From the NCBI GenBank assembly GCA_036435485.1, contig CM071601.1, forward strand, positions 188,702,939-188,766,938: a DNA stretch of 64,000 bases, read 5' to 3'. The stretch is from Saposhnikovia divaricata. Lineage: Eukaryota > Streptophyta > Magnoliopsida > Apiales > Apiaceae. The notes under the pieces were generated by a model. It was not told the DNA's origin, ran no database searches, and saw only the letters and a list, made by a program, of their open reading frames with translations. Positions 9,428 to 19,692 of the stretch are shown here, one piece after another (positions within the stretch are counted from its first letter, which is position 1; every line of letters starts with the position of its first letter). Made by a program: the position numbers and the translations under genes.

Positions 9428-11387
9428 GATGTTCTTTATGTTGGTCTGTTTCTTTTTTATCTATAATGAAATGGGTTGTTCATTTTTTTCAACTATGTAA
9501 AACTCAAATTGGATTATGTTATTTATACAAAGTTTTTGCATGATTTTGATTGTTGGGTTGTGATTATTTTTGTTTTTTACATGTCAAGATTGAATCTTTT
9601 TGTAGAAAGATTGAAACTTTATCTGGAAGCAAATCATATCATGTGTTGTATGTTTATGTTTTAAGGTAATATTGATTTGTATGAGCTGAGTTCGGGTGTG
9701 TTATTGCTGGTAATATTTTTTTTGGTTATTGCTGGTGTCGAAGATAAGGTTTGTTTTATGTTAAACTTTGGAATGTGACGCTTATTTGCTGGATAGCATC
9801 TATATAGATTGTAGGATATGAGTATGTCAGGTATTGCTATGAGATGGAGAATAGGATATGAATTGATTGGATATTACTAGGGGATGGGGAATGGAGTGTT
9901 GATTTAGATTTCGGATTTCTAGTGGCCGTTGTTTTCTTACTTGTTTGGATGCTTGTCATTCCTATAGAAGTCAGGCAGCAGGCGAGATGTCAAAGGTCTG
10001 AGAATTCAAATATTGGTGTTTGGTAGGTGGTGATTGTGTTATGTGTATGTGTTTCAGGGGAAAAAAATGAGACTGTGGAAGAGCTAGGACAAATTAGGGC
10101 CTTCTTTCTCAAATTTTAAATTTAGTTAGTTTTGTTCTTGGTCAATACACGCTGTCGTGAAAAGGAATTTTAAAGCTGATGCAAGCTTTAGTTTTATGGA
10201 CTTCCCTTGTAGATTATAGCTATAAGTTGTAATGAAAACTTCGGCCAGGCTTGCAGTATTGATAGAAACAAGAAACCCAGATTATGCCTTCTTTATTTCT
10301 ATATCTTCTACTCCTGTAGAGCAAGTAAATAATGTGAGGATCAACCTATAATCATCAGTTACTTTCCAAGCTAGTGCAGCGATATTCTGTGTTTTTTTTT
10401 GCCAAGTAGCGATTTCTATGCTGCTGACTTCTACATGGATAAAAAAAAAAAAGTTCCATTTGATTAGCCTAGGTTTAGAGGAATTAGTTCTGTATGTTGG
10501 TAACTGGAAACTAAGATAGTACTGTTTGGGAAATCTTGTTGGGTAAATCTCCTCTTTATAATGAATGCAAACCCCATTGGCGAGCTTATGCAAACTTGAA
10601 GAAATGGCTAGCTGAGTTCTCTGTGAATCAATATTCCGTGCCTTTCTTTTGGTGTTTTGAATTTGAGAAGGAAATATGTGTCCCCAATGAAGTGGTGGAT
10701 GAAAGGAGTTTGAGAGCATTCAAGCCTTTTGTTTTTGCAGATTATCTGAAATTCCTCGGAGCAGTGAGAAAGGTAACTTCAAATAAATGTTTTCTCACTT
10801 TCACTGTTAAAGCCCTGAAGGTTTTGCAGGTTTAAAGTGTGAAAATTTATTTAATAATTAATTTTCATGTATGTCATAGTATATTTGATCATTTCTTGTT
10901 TAGTTATTATTTTCTACATTCTTCAAGTCGATCTGACAGTGGTAAGATGGTTTTGGGGTATTTTGCTATATGTAAATTGTTAGTCTAATATGCAAACTTC
11001 AAAATCCGCGTGAAATAACAGGGTGCCGTCAATTCTTTTGAGATTATGTTTGTCCACCTAGCTTCAAATATATGTAAATTAAGGAATAAAAGCAACTTAA
11101 ATAGTGTAATTCATCCAAGCTTCAGGTCTGGTGGCCATCAAAGCGACTGAAAAAGAAGCTGTATTGCAATTCTGTTTGCAATGACTATCAGAGTGCAGCC
11201 CGGGTCGTGTCTAGCTGATCGAGGGCCGAAGAAAGAATAATTAAAGGTCCTGTAATAAAATCAAAGATTGAAATCTATACATTGACGGCATCCGTTTATA
11301 ACCGTCAATCACGTGCAAGTACAGCCATGATCACGTGTCAAACACAACCCACAACTAACTTAACCCGACCCAACCCGAGTTCACCAA
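9428..11387. other. Intergenic region, no supported gene
   Basis: Holds the 3' end of the small gene and upstream DNA of the SKP1-like gene. An open frame at 10536-10835 (plus) has no recognisable motif, and the overlapping minus-strand frame at 10282-10719 is equally anonymous. A poly-A run sits at 10440-10452. Confidence 0.4.
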
Positions 11388-12714
11388 AATTTTTTGGTTT
11401 TATACTAACCCTAGCCTCTCAACTACATTCCCCCATTTGCTTCCCCCACACAGCTATACATACATTCATATATTGCTCCTTCTTCACTCAACACTTTCAG
11501 GTACCATTTTCCACATTTTTTACATTCAAATTCGTAAATTCTTTCGTTTTTACCAGGCGATGCTATCAAAGTTTATTATATCTGTACGTGTGTTGTTTGT
11601 TTTCAATTAATTAGAGCTTGATTATGTGATTGTTCTATTTGATTTCATCATACAACGTGAATCTGTTATTGTTGCAAATTGTGCGTGTCTGTTATTGTTG
11701 CTTTTAGTGATTTGATTTGGTATATAATTTGATGCGCAACTTGCAAGTTTGTTTTAGATTGATTTTTTGTTACTTTATTAGTTGTAATTGTTTAATTCCA
11801 TATTTGATTGTATGTTGCTTACGCTCTTGATTTGTGAATTGTGTTCTCTAGTTAAGCATGCTTTCGAATTTTTTTATACTATGTACTAACTTATTTGATT
11901 TGTGAATTCTGTTGTGTAGTAATTGTGTTTTAATTCTGTTGATTAGAGCTTGTTTCTTTTATATTTTGAATTAATTTATTGCACTATTTGAATATGTTTT
12001 GTTTCCGTCTATATTTGTATGTTAGTTTTTGCTTTGAGTGATTTAATTTGGTATATAATTGGATGCACGAGATTATGATAGCTTGATTTTATTACTTTAT
12101 GAGAATTTGCGGCACTGGTATCATCTAATTCATTATTAGTTATTGGTTTGTATTTTGGGCTGTATTCTCTGTAAGCTGATTTCAAAACTTCTTGTGTAAT
12201 GTTTTAAATTTTACAGTAGTTATGTGGTTCGAAAGTAGACAATTGTTATGTACTGAAACGTAGCATCCTGTGTGTATTAGGTACCACTTTTAATTTCTGA
12301 TAACAATGTATTGTATTCCATTGCAGATGGTTAGGATATCTACTGCTACAACTTTTAGTTTTTGATTTTCTTTAACATATGCACACTTTTTTGTATCCAT
12401 TTGCAAAATGTTATATATGTCTTGTTCGTGTGATATGCAATGTTAGATATGTTTAAGAAAATCATAGGGTGTTAATGGACGAAATTCCATCTCAACCCTT
12501 CCTTTGTAATACGTATTTTGTGGAGAAGTAGCAACGGATATTCTAAATTTGAATAGTCCTCTAATACCTGGCATTTTTATTCTTTGAGTCTTTTTGTAGC
12601 CTAACACTCTATTGTAGGTTTCTATCTGTTTTTTCTTTTTATCCCTATATAAAGATATCTTTGTTAAAATTTAAATTAGCTTATGTTAATAAGACGTTGA
12701 TTTATGCTTTTCAG
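11388..12714 (+). promoter_or_regulatory. Likely promoter, leader exon and 5'-UTR intron of the SKP1-like gene
   Basis: A TATA-like TTTTATACTAACC lies at about 11397-11409. A pyrimidine-rich leader with CTTCACTCAAC ends at CTTTCAG|GTACC (donor at 11501). A pyrimidine-rich acceptor TGCTTTTCAG ends at 12714, and the next exon would run through to the coding start at 13065. The 1.2-kb T-rich intron without a coding frame resembles leader introns of plant housekeeping genes. No transcript evidence is available, so the exact start is inferred. Confidence 0.45.
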
Positions 12715-13064
12715 GACATCCTAGTGGGTTCTTCGGCCAAGGACATTCTTTGCTACATATTTGAGTAGAGAAACAAGGTTAAGTGTAGCCATCTTAGAAG
12801 ACCAAGCTTATAATCACATTATAGGGGTCTGGCATTGTACAAATTGGCTTTCACTGCATAAAGAGTTTATATTATCATTCGACAAAGTTTTTTTTACTGG
12901 GGAAGAACCTTGTTTAGTACCTGCGCTAAGAAGCACTCAAGTTTATATCTGCAACTATCTTGTGACGAAGCTTTTGAATTTATAGTACAACACTGCATAC
13001 TTTATTCTGTGCAACTTCTAAAGAAAATTCCCGAGGTAGGACGTGTAATTTGTTGGGACTGCTA

Positions 13065-14984
13065 ATGGCTATTGTCAGACCGGAGGTATGTGCATGGACA
13101 TCTACGTAAAATTAATTGGCTTTAAGCTATTATCTTTCTTTCTTTGTTGTTAATAATATGAGTTTAGTACCCTATTCATCAAGAAGTGTGTGGTCCTTTT
13201 TTATTTACATAGTGGTGTCTAAGTTGGTGTTTTTGAGTTCTTATGCAGTAACTAGGGTTTGAGTTTTAAACATGGCGAATATATGTTCTTAATGTCATAT
13301 ATTTAGCCAAACATTCGGATATTGTGTTCAATTGTAATTTGTGTGTGGAATCTATCTACTGAATTAATTCACCAATTTAGCATTTTCTTAGTGTAATCTT
13401 TCTCCATTTAAGGATTGTGTGTCATTTTTACACCAACCACTTATTTTTCCATCAAGAGCCTGTTTCAAAGAGAATAGAAAGTAATATTTGTATCTAGCTA
13501 ATTCTTTCGTACCACTACCAGAAAATTGGAATCCTTGAATGTCTTTTCTCCCTAATTTTTTCCTTATGTCTATCAAGATGAAGTCTTATATATGGCTTCA
13601 AACTACCGATGGCTCAATCCAAGAAGTAGAGGAAGACGTTGCTATGTTCTGCCCCGTGATATGTCAAGAAATAGTTATGACTGGCATGGGATCTTCCAAA
13701 AATTATGCAATAAAACTTCCTCAGAAAGTAAAGCCCGCTATTTTGGGCTTGATACTGGAGTATTGTCGTTTTCATCAGTCACCTGGTCACTCTAATAAGG
13801 TAGGATATTTCTTGTTCTTCTCTACTAACCCAACCAAGCATACTCGGTGTATTCCTCTCTGTTGGAGTTATGCTAAAATATTTATTGGAAGCTGATTTGG
13901 TGGCAAGAATCAGTCAAGAAATAAATTTCAATTATGTTATCATTTAATTATATATTTCAGTTTTTATTTGTAAGCCTATATAAAGGACTTGATCCTTAAA
14001 CAATAAGATGTATCAAACCTATATCAAATATATATCAATATATTACATCTTCATACGCATGTCTTCTCCTAGTATGCCTCTCCGTTTGCTTATCTATAAA
14101 CCTTGAAAAACCAACACTAGTGTCTGGGAAGGGTAAGATGTATGCAGACCCATACCTCTACTTAAAGAGAGTAGAGATGTGATTTTGGAAAAGATACCTG
14201 ACTTGAACAGTACAGAAATCAGTAATATAAACTCTTCGATAATATTTAAAATTTCATCATTAATTCTAGTCAGGCTGGTAATACTTAAAAAATACAACAT
14301 TACTCTTGGAACTTTACTCATGTTCTGTTAAATATTAGTTGTCTATTCTTCTTTACCTTCATTTCTCCATCTATGTAGGAGCTGAAAACTTATGACGAGA
14401 AGTTTATCCGGTTAGATACGCCAAGTTTATGCGAGTTAATATCTGCTGCTGATAGCCTGAAGTTGAAGCCTTTGGTTGACCTTACAAGTCGTGCAATTGC
14501 TCGGATAATTGAAGGCAAAACTCCTGAGGAAATTCGCGAGACATTCAATATAACTGATGATCTTACTGAGGTATTCATTGCCAAAATAAACAAGTTACGT
14601 ACAACCTTGGTTTTGCATTTCATAGCCTTATACAATTGGTTTTGGCAGGAAGAAAAATTGGAGCCTTTAAGAAACGTGACTAAAGATACACGCATCAGGC
14701 TCTTGAATCGATTGTATGCAAGAAAGAGGAAAGCATTAAAAGAGAGAGGGAAAGTAAAGGTGATTAAATGTACTTGATGTTGTTTTACCCTGTTCAGTGA
14801 CCTGTAACCAGTTGTATACTTGTATATCATGTCTGGTAAAAATTATTTTCTAATGTTAAATGAGTACGGTGATTGAATCTCTCACTTAGGAACCAAATAT
14901 TGTAGGCAGTATTTAACTTAAAAATACTAAAGATACACATATCAGGCTCTTGAATCGATTGTATGCAAGAAAGAGGAAAGCATT

Positions 14985-15039
<55 letters not shown>

Positions 15040-15108
15040 AGAGGGAGGGAGGGAGAGGGAGGGAGAGGGAGGGAGGGAGGGGGGGAGGGGGAGCGAGAGG
15101 GAGGGAGG

Positions 15109-15192
<84 letters not shown>

Positions 15193-18100
15193 AGGTGATT
15201 AAATGTACTTGATTTTGTTTTACCCTGTTCAGTGACCTGTAAGAGAGTCAAGGTGATTAAATGTACTTGATTTTGTTTTACCCTGTTCAGTGACCTGTAA
15301 CCAGTTCTGTACTTGTATATCATGTCTGGTAAAAATTATTTTCTAATGTTAAATGAGTATGGTGATTGGATCTCTCACTAAGGAACCAAATATGGTAGGT
15401 AGTATTTAACTTGAAAATGGTGCATGTTTGTGTGTTACTGTGTTTCTATACTCACAGGATTTAATTTCTGTATTTTTATTTTCCTTTTTTCCTTTCGTCC
15501 ATGCCAGAATGTTGAAGTTGCAGAAGAGCGTACGGATAAACGTTCAGTGGATGATCTCTTGTCCTTCATAAATGGTGGTGATGGTGGTTAGTATTACAAT
15601 ATAGACATACTCCTCTTCTCTCATTATGTAATTGTTCTTGCATGTTTTTTTGGGAGGTGAATGACTTATGTTAACCATCATCCAATACTACATGTCCGTA
15701 TAGCGTTTCTTTGAAAACTTTTGACATTAGAAATTCTTGAATTGCATCTTTAACTTATTTATATACATAGTAATGCATCTTTTTACTGAAATCATAAAAA
15801 CTAGTACCAGATTTTCTGCTATAGTGGATGAATACTTTCACCAGCAGTTCTATATCAGCAAAACTTTCTTTCTTTCTTTTATTATTTGTTTTCAATGAGA
15901 ATGTGAAAATTGTCTGCGTGCATACCTGCTCTATCGTCTATAGGCATTGTCAAAATGTCAAACCCTTTCAGATATCCATTTGCTTGTGCAAATATATTGT
16001 GGTGTATATAATTTTTGACTTCAGTGTTCATTTCAATTTTCTTTCGAACTCTGGGTATTATTATAGGCTTTTCAATTTTTGCAGACTCAAAATGTGTTGG
16101 AACTTCCAAAAATAAAAAGAAGAATCGTAGACGAAAAGATCAACCAAAAAACACCACATCAAATAATGAAAATAAGAACCGTGAGAAGGTAAGCTTGGTT
16201 AAGTTATCTGATTCTTACACTGTCTCTATGCCTCTATGGTCTTTACGTTGATATGATTTTTTCACTGATTTCTCATTTAAGGATTCACATGAATATGTGC
16301 CTTGTTTGATTTGGTGGTTATCTCATGGTTCAGGAAATAGAAAGTCTTAAATCAGAGTGCTATGATGGTGAGTTGCAAGATATTTCTGGTTCAAGTCAAG
16401 CTTCAATGTTGCAAGATTCATCATCTGCAACATTTTTATCCAATCTTGATTTTGATGATGCGGATATAGATGATGGATTGGATCCTGAACTTAAGGAAGA
16501 AATTGACAGGTTTGTTCGTCTCGTCTTCAAAGTCTAAATTATAAGTTCATAATTTATACTTTAAAATTCACAACCAACATATTTTGGATAGTAGAAATGT
16601 GAGCGAGTTTTGGACTGTAGACTTCTGAAATTAATATTTGCTATACACCTGAATGTAATATTCAACTTGTAAGATCCATTTATACAGTACGCAGTTGGAT
16701 GGAGAAGCATGAACATGAGCCTACTGTGCTTGTTACATATTATTATGTTTTATTTGTTCCATATAATTGTGGTGTATGTGCATTATAAATTGAACTAGCT
16801 AATTTATGTCCTATAATGTTGTGGGAACAGATATACCCACAATTGTAGTATAAGTGTATGGTTAATGGATTAGTAGAACTTCACTATCAGTGTGAGGAGA
16901 CAGACCAAAATAGCACAGGAACAAAGGTGGGTGGCCCAAATTGGCACAAAAAGAGAACTTGGCTCATATTGGCTGATGAACACAGTGTAAGGACGTTAAA
17001 TGTTTAAAACACTTCTCGGACGGTCCGAGTGGTTGAACTGCTTGGTACATCAGTATGTGCTCAAGTTCAAATCCTCCATGTTACCTTTTTCTAAAATTCA
17101 TGATCAGATGCATGTGATATGTGTGCTCGTAAGAAGTATAAGTCCCTGCTGCCAAATGCATGTACACATGCATTTCAGTAAGTAGAAAAAAATATTAACG
17201 AAATCGTTAAATGCATTAGTTGTGGTTCTGTGGTGATGCATACAATTGTGTGTCGCTTGTGCTAAAATGACCAACTTTTTGGGTAGTGCTATTTTGCTCA
17301 TATCAACTTCACACTCTGCCAAAACGGCCAACACCAACCTTCTCAATTGTCAGTTGAGAATATTATTTTTTCTACTTATTGCTCCGTTTGCTTCTTGATT
17401 GATATCTGACTTTCTGATTAGTCCTATCCAATCTCAAATTACTCAAAGGAGTAGAGGTGCATACTGCACTGTTATTATATTTTTTTTTTTTGATTTGTGT
17501 GGATGTTACATACTTTAAATTTGTGAAATTGTAGGGAAGTAGAAGAATTTGCCCGGAGATTAAACTCAGGGTGGCAGGAGAGGAGGCAGGAGATCTTGTC
17601 TTCGGGGCAAGAACGAAGGCTTTTACCTACTTCTAAACATGGCTACAGTTCCGTTGCAAGAGATACAGGCAAGCAAATGGCGACAACATGAATGTTGCTC
17701 GGTTTTTCTATATTTAGCTCATACTCATCGTCTTTCCATCAGCAAGTGTTTAACTAGTAGCTACAGCATTAGAATGTCTTATATGCTTACTTGTCTTATG
17801 TGATGTAATGATATTATGCTATTTACACAATTGGTTTCAGTCACTCGGTAGGACTCAGAAGTTGAGATCACAGTATACAGAAAGATGTTACTTTGTTGTA
17901 CCTAACAATCAACAACCGAAGTTGAGATTACAGTATACAGAAAGATGTTACTTTGTTGTACCTAACAATCAACAACCAGATTGTTGGTTAGCAATCTACA
18001 TTCTACTCTAATTGGAAGAATTTTGTTTTAACCTTTCCAAAATATTTATACATAGATAGGAAGGGTTTTGTTCTAGCTTTCCACTACTAAATACACAAAT

Positions 18101-18468
18101 GGTTGGTACTAAAACGTTTCTTCAGTAACTAACTATAATCGTGGAAGAGCGCAATGAGATAGCCTCAAGTGGTAAGGGCTTATCTCTTGTCGTCCCAGGT
18201 TCTTAGGATCGATTCTCACTCATCCCCGAAATTTGTTAGAACAAAAAAAAAAACTATAATCGTGGAAGGAGTGATATTAATGACTCAATTTTTGATGTGT
18301 AACCTGAGTACTGTTATGAAGGCGCCATGGTGTGGTGGCTGTGTACTGCTTATCTTGGCACTATGGTTTTCTAGTGAATAATGTCAATTTACACGTGGCC
18401 TTCTTTATGTTGCAGGAACTGGAAAAGGGAAAAGACAAGTGGGGGAGCTTAAAGAAGCTGAAAAGTGA
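13065..18468 (+). CDS. ASK21: SKP1-like protein 21 (ASK21-type), SCF ubiquitin ligase adaptor family
   Basis: Exons read as 13065-13085, 13578-13799, 14379-14570, 14649-14759, 15508-15586, 16085-16188, 16334-16509, 17535-17668, 18416-18468; all phases join, giving 363 residues. The N-terminal POZ domain (about 8-85) begins MKSYIWLQT, and the Skp1 dimerisation domain (about 90-165) includes KTPEEIRETFNI. The long C-terminal tail has a Lys/Arg-rich patch and acidic stretches, as in ASK20/21 and unlike short SKP1. SKP1 proteins link F-box proteins to cullin; whether the long-tailed forms do so is less clear. Intron 8 needs a GC donor (ACAG|GCAAGC); without it the frame stops about 23 bases later. 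Part of exon 4 and intron 4 is duplicated downstream (14929-15418). Confidence 0.88.
14119..14200. repeat. Au-SINE-like fragment in SKP1-like intron 2
   Basis: GTGTCTGGGAAGGGTAAGAT followed by GTATGCAGACC and CATACC resembles the conserved body of Au-type SINEs found across angiosperms. I see no intact A and B boxes or target duplication, so this looks like a fragment. Confidence 0.4.
14689..15418 (+). repeat. Tandem duplication of exon 4 end plus intron 4 sequence
   Basis: Bases 14689-14928 (second half of exon 4 and the start of intron 4) recur at 14929-15418. The second copy keeps the exon-like stretch ending in AAAGCATTGAAAGAGAG but has a GA tract of about 200 bases where the original has a short AGAGAGAGGG. 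It also has an internal repeat of about 58 bases (15183-15241 and 15242-15299). The original copy continues the reading frame correctly; the second copy has no conserved donor and is best read as intronic. Confidence 0.8.
14986..15189. repeat. (GA)n tract with GGGA interruptions
   Basis: About 200 bases of almost pure purine on the plus strand: GA repeats at both sides and GGGA/GGAG-rich repeats in the middle (about 15033-15112). It arose inside the duplicated exon 4 segment, so it is an expansion of a short AGAGAG motif. Open frames across it are low-complexity artefacts. Confidence 0.95.
17018..17092 (+). repeat. tRNA-like SINE head or decayed tRNA
   Basis: GGTCCGAGTGGTTGAACTGC resembles an A box and AAGTTCAAATCCTCC, about 30 bases on, resembles a B box. 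Both fit the head of a tRNA-Ser/Leu-derived SINE. The arms of a cloverleaf do not pair convincingly, and a short T-run follows at 17086. It lies in SKP1-like intron 7. Confidence 0.45.
17858..17977. repeat. 60-bp perfect-length tandem duplication
   Basis: Two adjacent 60-base copies (17858-17917, 17918-17977) begin GAAGTTGAGAT and end CAATCAACAACC. They differ by a C/T at one position. The duplication is in SKP1-like intron 8 and is recent judging from identity. Confidence 0.95.
18131..18268 (+). mobile_element. Short tRNA-derived SINE with 17-bp target duplication
   Basis: The 104-base body (18148-18251) has an A-box-like TAGCCTCAAGTGGTAAGG and a B-box-like GGATCGATTCTC, and ends in an A-run. 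It is flanked on both sides by AACTATAATCGTGGAAG (18131-18147 and 18252-18268), a perfect 17-base duplication. Those features define a retroposed Pol III SINE. It sits in SKP1-like intron 8. A decayed relative is at 62058-62135. Confidence 0.85.
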
Positions 18469-19692
18469 CAAACACACCTCGCAACTGGGCGGTACTTTCA
18501 TATGATGTGTTGGCTCTTTTGCTCTCACAAATTCTTTTAGATACTGGGTCTTACCGCACGGTTAGCATGATTTACATGCCGGTGTTGACCATGTGGCTGG
18601 TCGGCCGGTCCCGGTAGAACTCCAGGCAGGCTTGCGTGTCCTGAAATACACGTTTATTGACCAAGATACTTTCACATGTTTCTTCATTATTTTTCTTGAT
18701 ATTTTTATAATATTAATTAACAATACAGGTGCGTAGTGCACATGACAGAGTAAGGTTTTTTTAATTATCTCAAATTGCAATGGTAAAATGACCATTTTTT
18801 TGACATTCGTTATGTTATTTGACGTACAATAATTTCTATATGTCTATTATGGATCTATTATGGATCTGCACCCCCGGGATCGATAAACCTTTTGGATCTT
18901 ATTAACCAAAGAGATATGACTTTGCACTATAGTTAGCTCAGCACAAATCAAGAACCCCCACGGAATTCCAGGAGTTCTTGTTATACATGCGTTCCAACTC
19001 TCAACTCTCTTTTCAAGATTCATCGATATTAAATCAATCGAATGCACTTCTAACACCTGTTCCACTTTTGGCAGACCTTGCGTTATATCACCAGATAGTG
19101 ATTTTTCATATATAAATGTAACTAATGTATCTCCTTCGTAAAGGGTTTCCCCATAATGTCTATTCATTTGTTCAATGAAATAAGATTGTTGTATGGGAAA
19201 TAAACGGTAACTTAAAATTTCAATGAAGTATGAAATGTACCAAGTCTAAAATTGGATATCTGTTCCTAAATAAATACAGATAAATAATTTGTAGTTCCAA
19301 TTCTGAACAAAAAAAATGATGATAACAAAATATCTCTTATTTCTCCTTCAATGCTCTTATTTAAAATAGAAAATCACAAAATTCAAAATAGACATAGAAA
19401 AGGATATCAAGAGTTTTTTAACTTATTAAATATATATCTGACCTGTAATGAGAAGCATATATTCCGAAATTCCGTATATCTGACATCACATATAAAGATT
19501 ATTTTACTCAGCATTTGCAATGTAATATTCCTGAATTAGTTGTAATTTGCATCTTAGCTCATTGAGGTGAATTTTGCCAAGATCAGCTACCATTCACAGT
19601 ATAGGTGGAGCCCTCTTGCTCTGTATCAGAAACATCAATAACTGAGCAAACTTCTCTGACAACCGAGAAATGGTCCCTAGAAAGGTTACCCC
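18469..19692. other. Region between SKP1-like and P4H-like genes
   Basis: Convergent gene ends: the 3' UTR of the SKP1-like gene on the left and of the P4H-like gene on the right. The only recognisable content is the plastid-derived fragment at 18813-19167. The rest is AT-rich and featureless to me. Confidence 0.5.
18813..19167 (-). pseudogene. rpoC2: Nuclear plastid DNA (NUPT): rpoC2 fragment
   Basis: On the minus strand a frame reads EGDTLVTFIYEKS, then GDITQGLPKVEQVLEV and SLVNKIQKVYRS, which is the plastid RNA polymerase beta'' subunit. Only about 110 of its roughly 1400 residues are present. Near 18844-18865 an 11-base duplication breaks the frame, and homology continues past it (HIEIIVRQ-like codons) to about 18813. 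Several substitutions (for example Arg to His) relative to the conserved sequence suggest decay after transfer. No promoter or start is present. It is a non-functional plastid-to-nucleus insertion. Confidence 0.88.

Noticed and set aside
10536..10835. 99-codon open frame in intergenic DNA
   Set aside because: No motif, no splice or codon evidence, and an overlapping frame on the other strand is just as long.
14913..15323. Open frames across the GA tract (long Ser-Leu or Arg-Glu strings)
   Set aside because: Pure dinucleotide repeat translated in three frames; not a gene.
17018..17092. Functional tRNA gene
   Set aside because: A- and B-box-like motifs are present but a cloverleaf does not form and the acceptor arm does not pair.
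18847..19167. Functional nuclear RNA polymerase gene
   Set aside because: It covers only a small part of rpoC2, lacks a start and promoter, and has a frame-breaking duplication.
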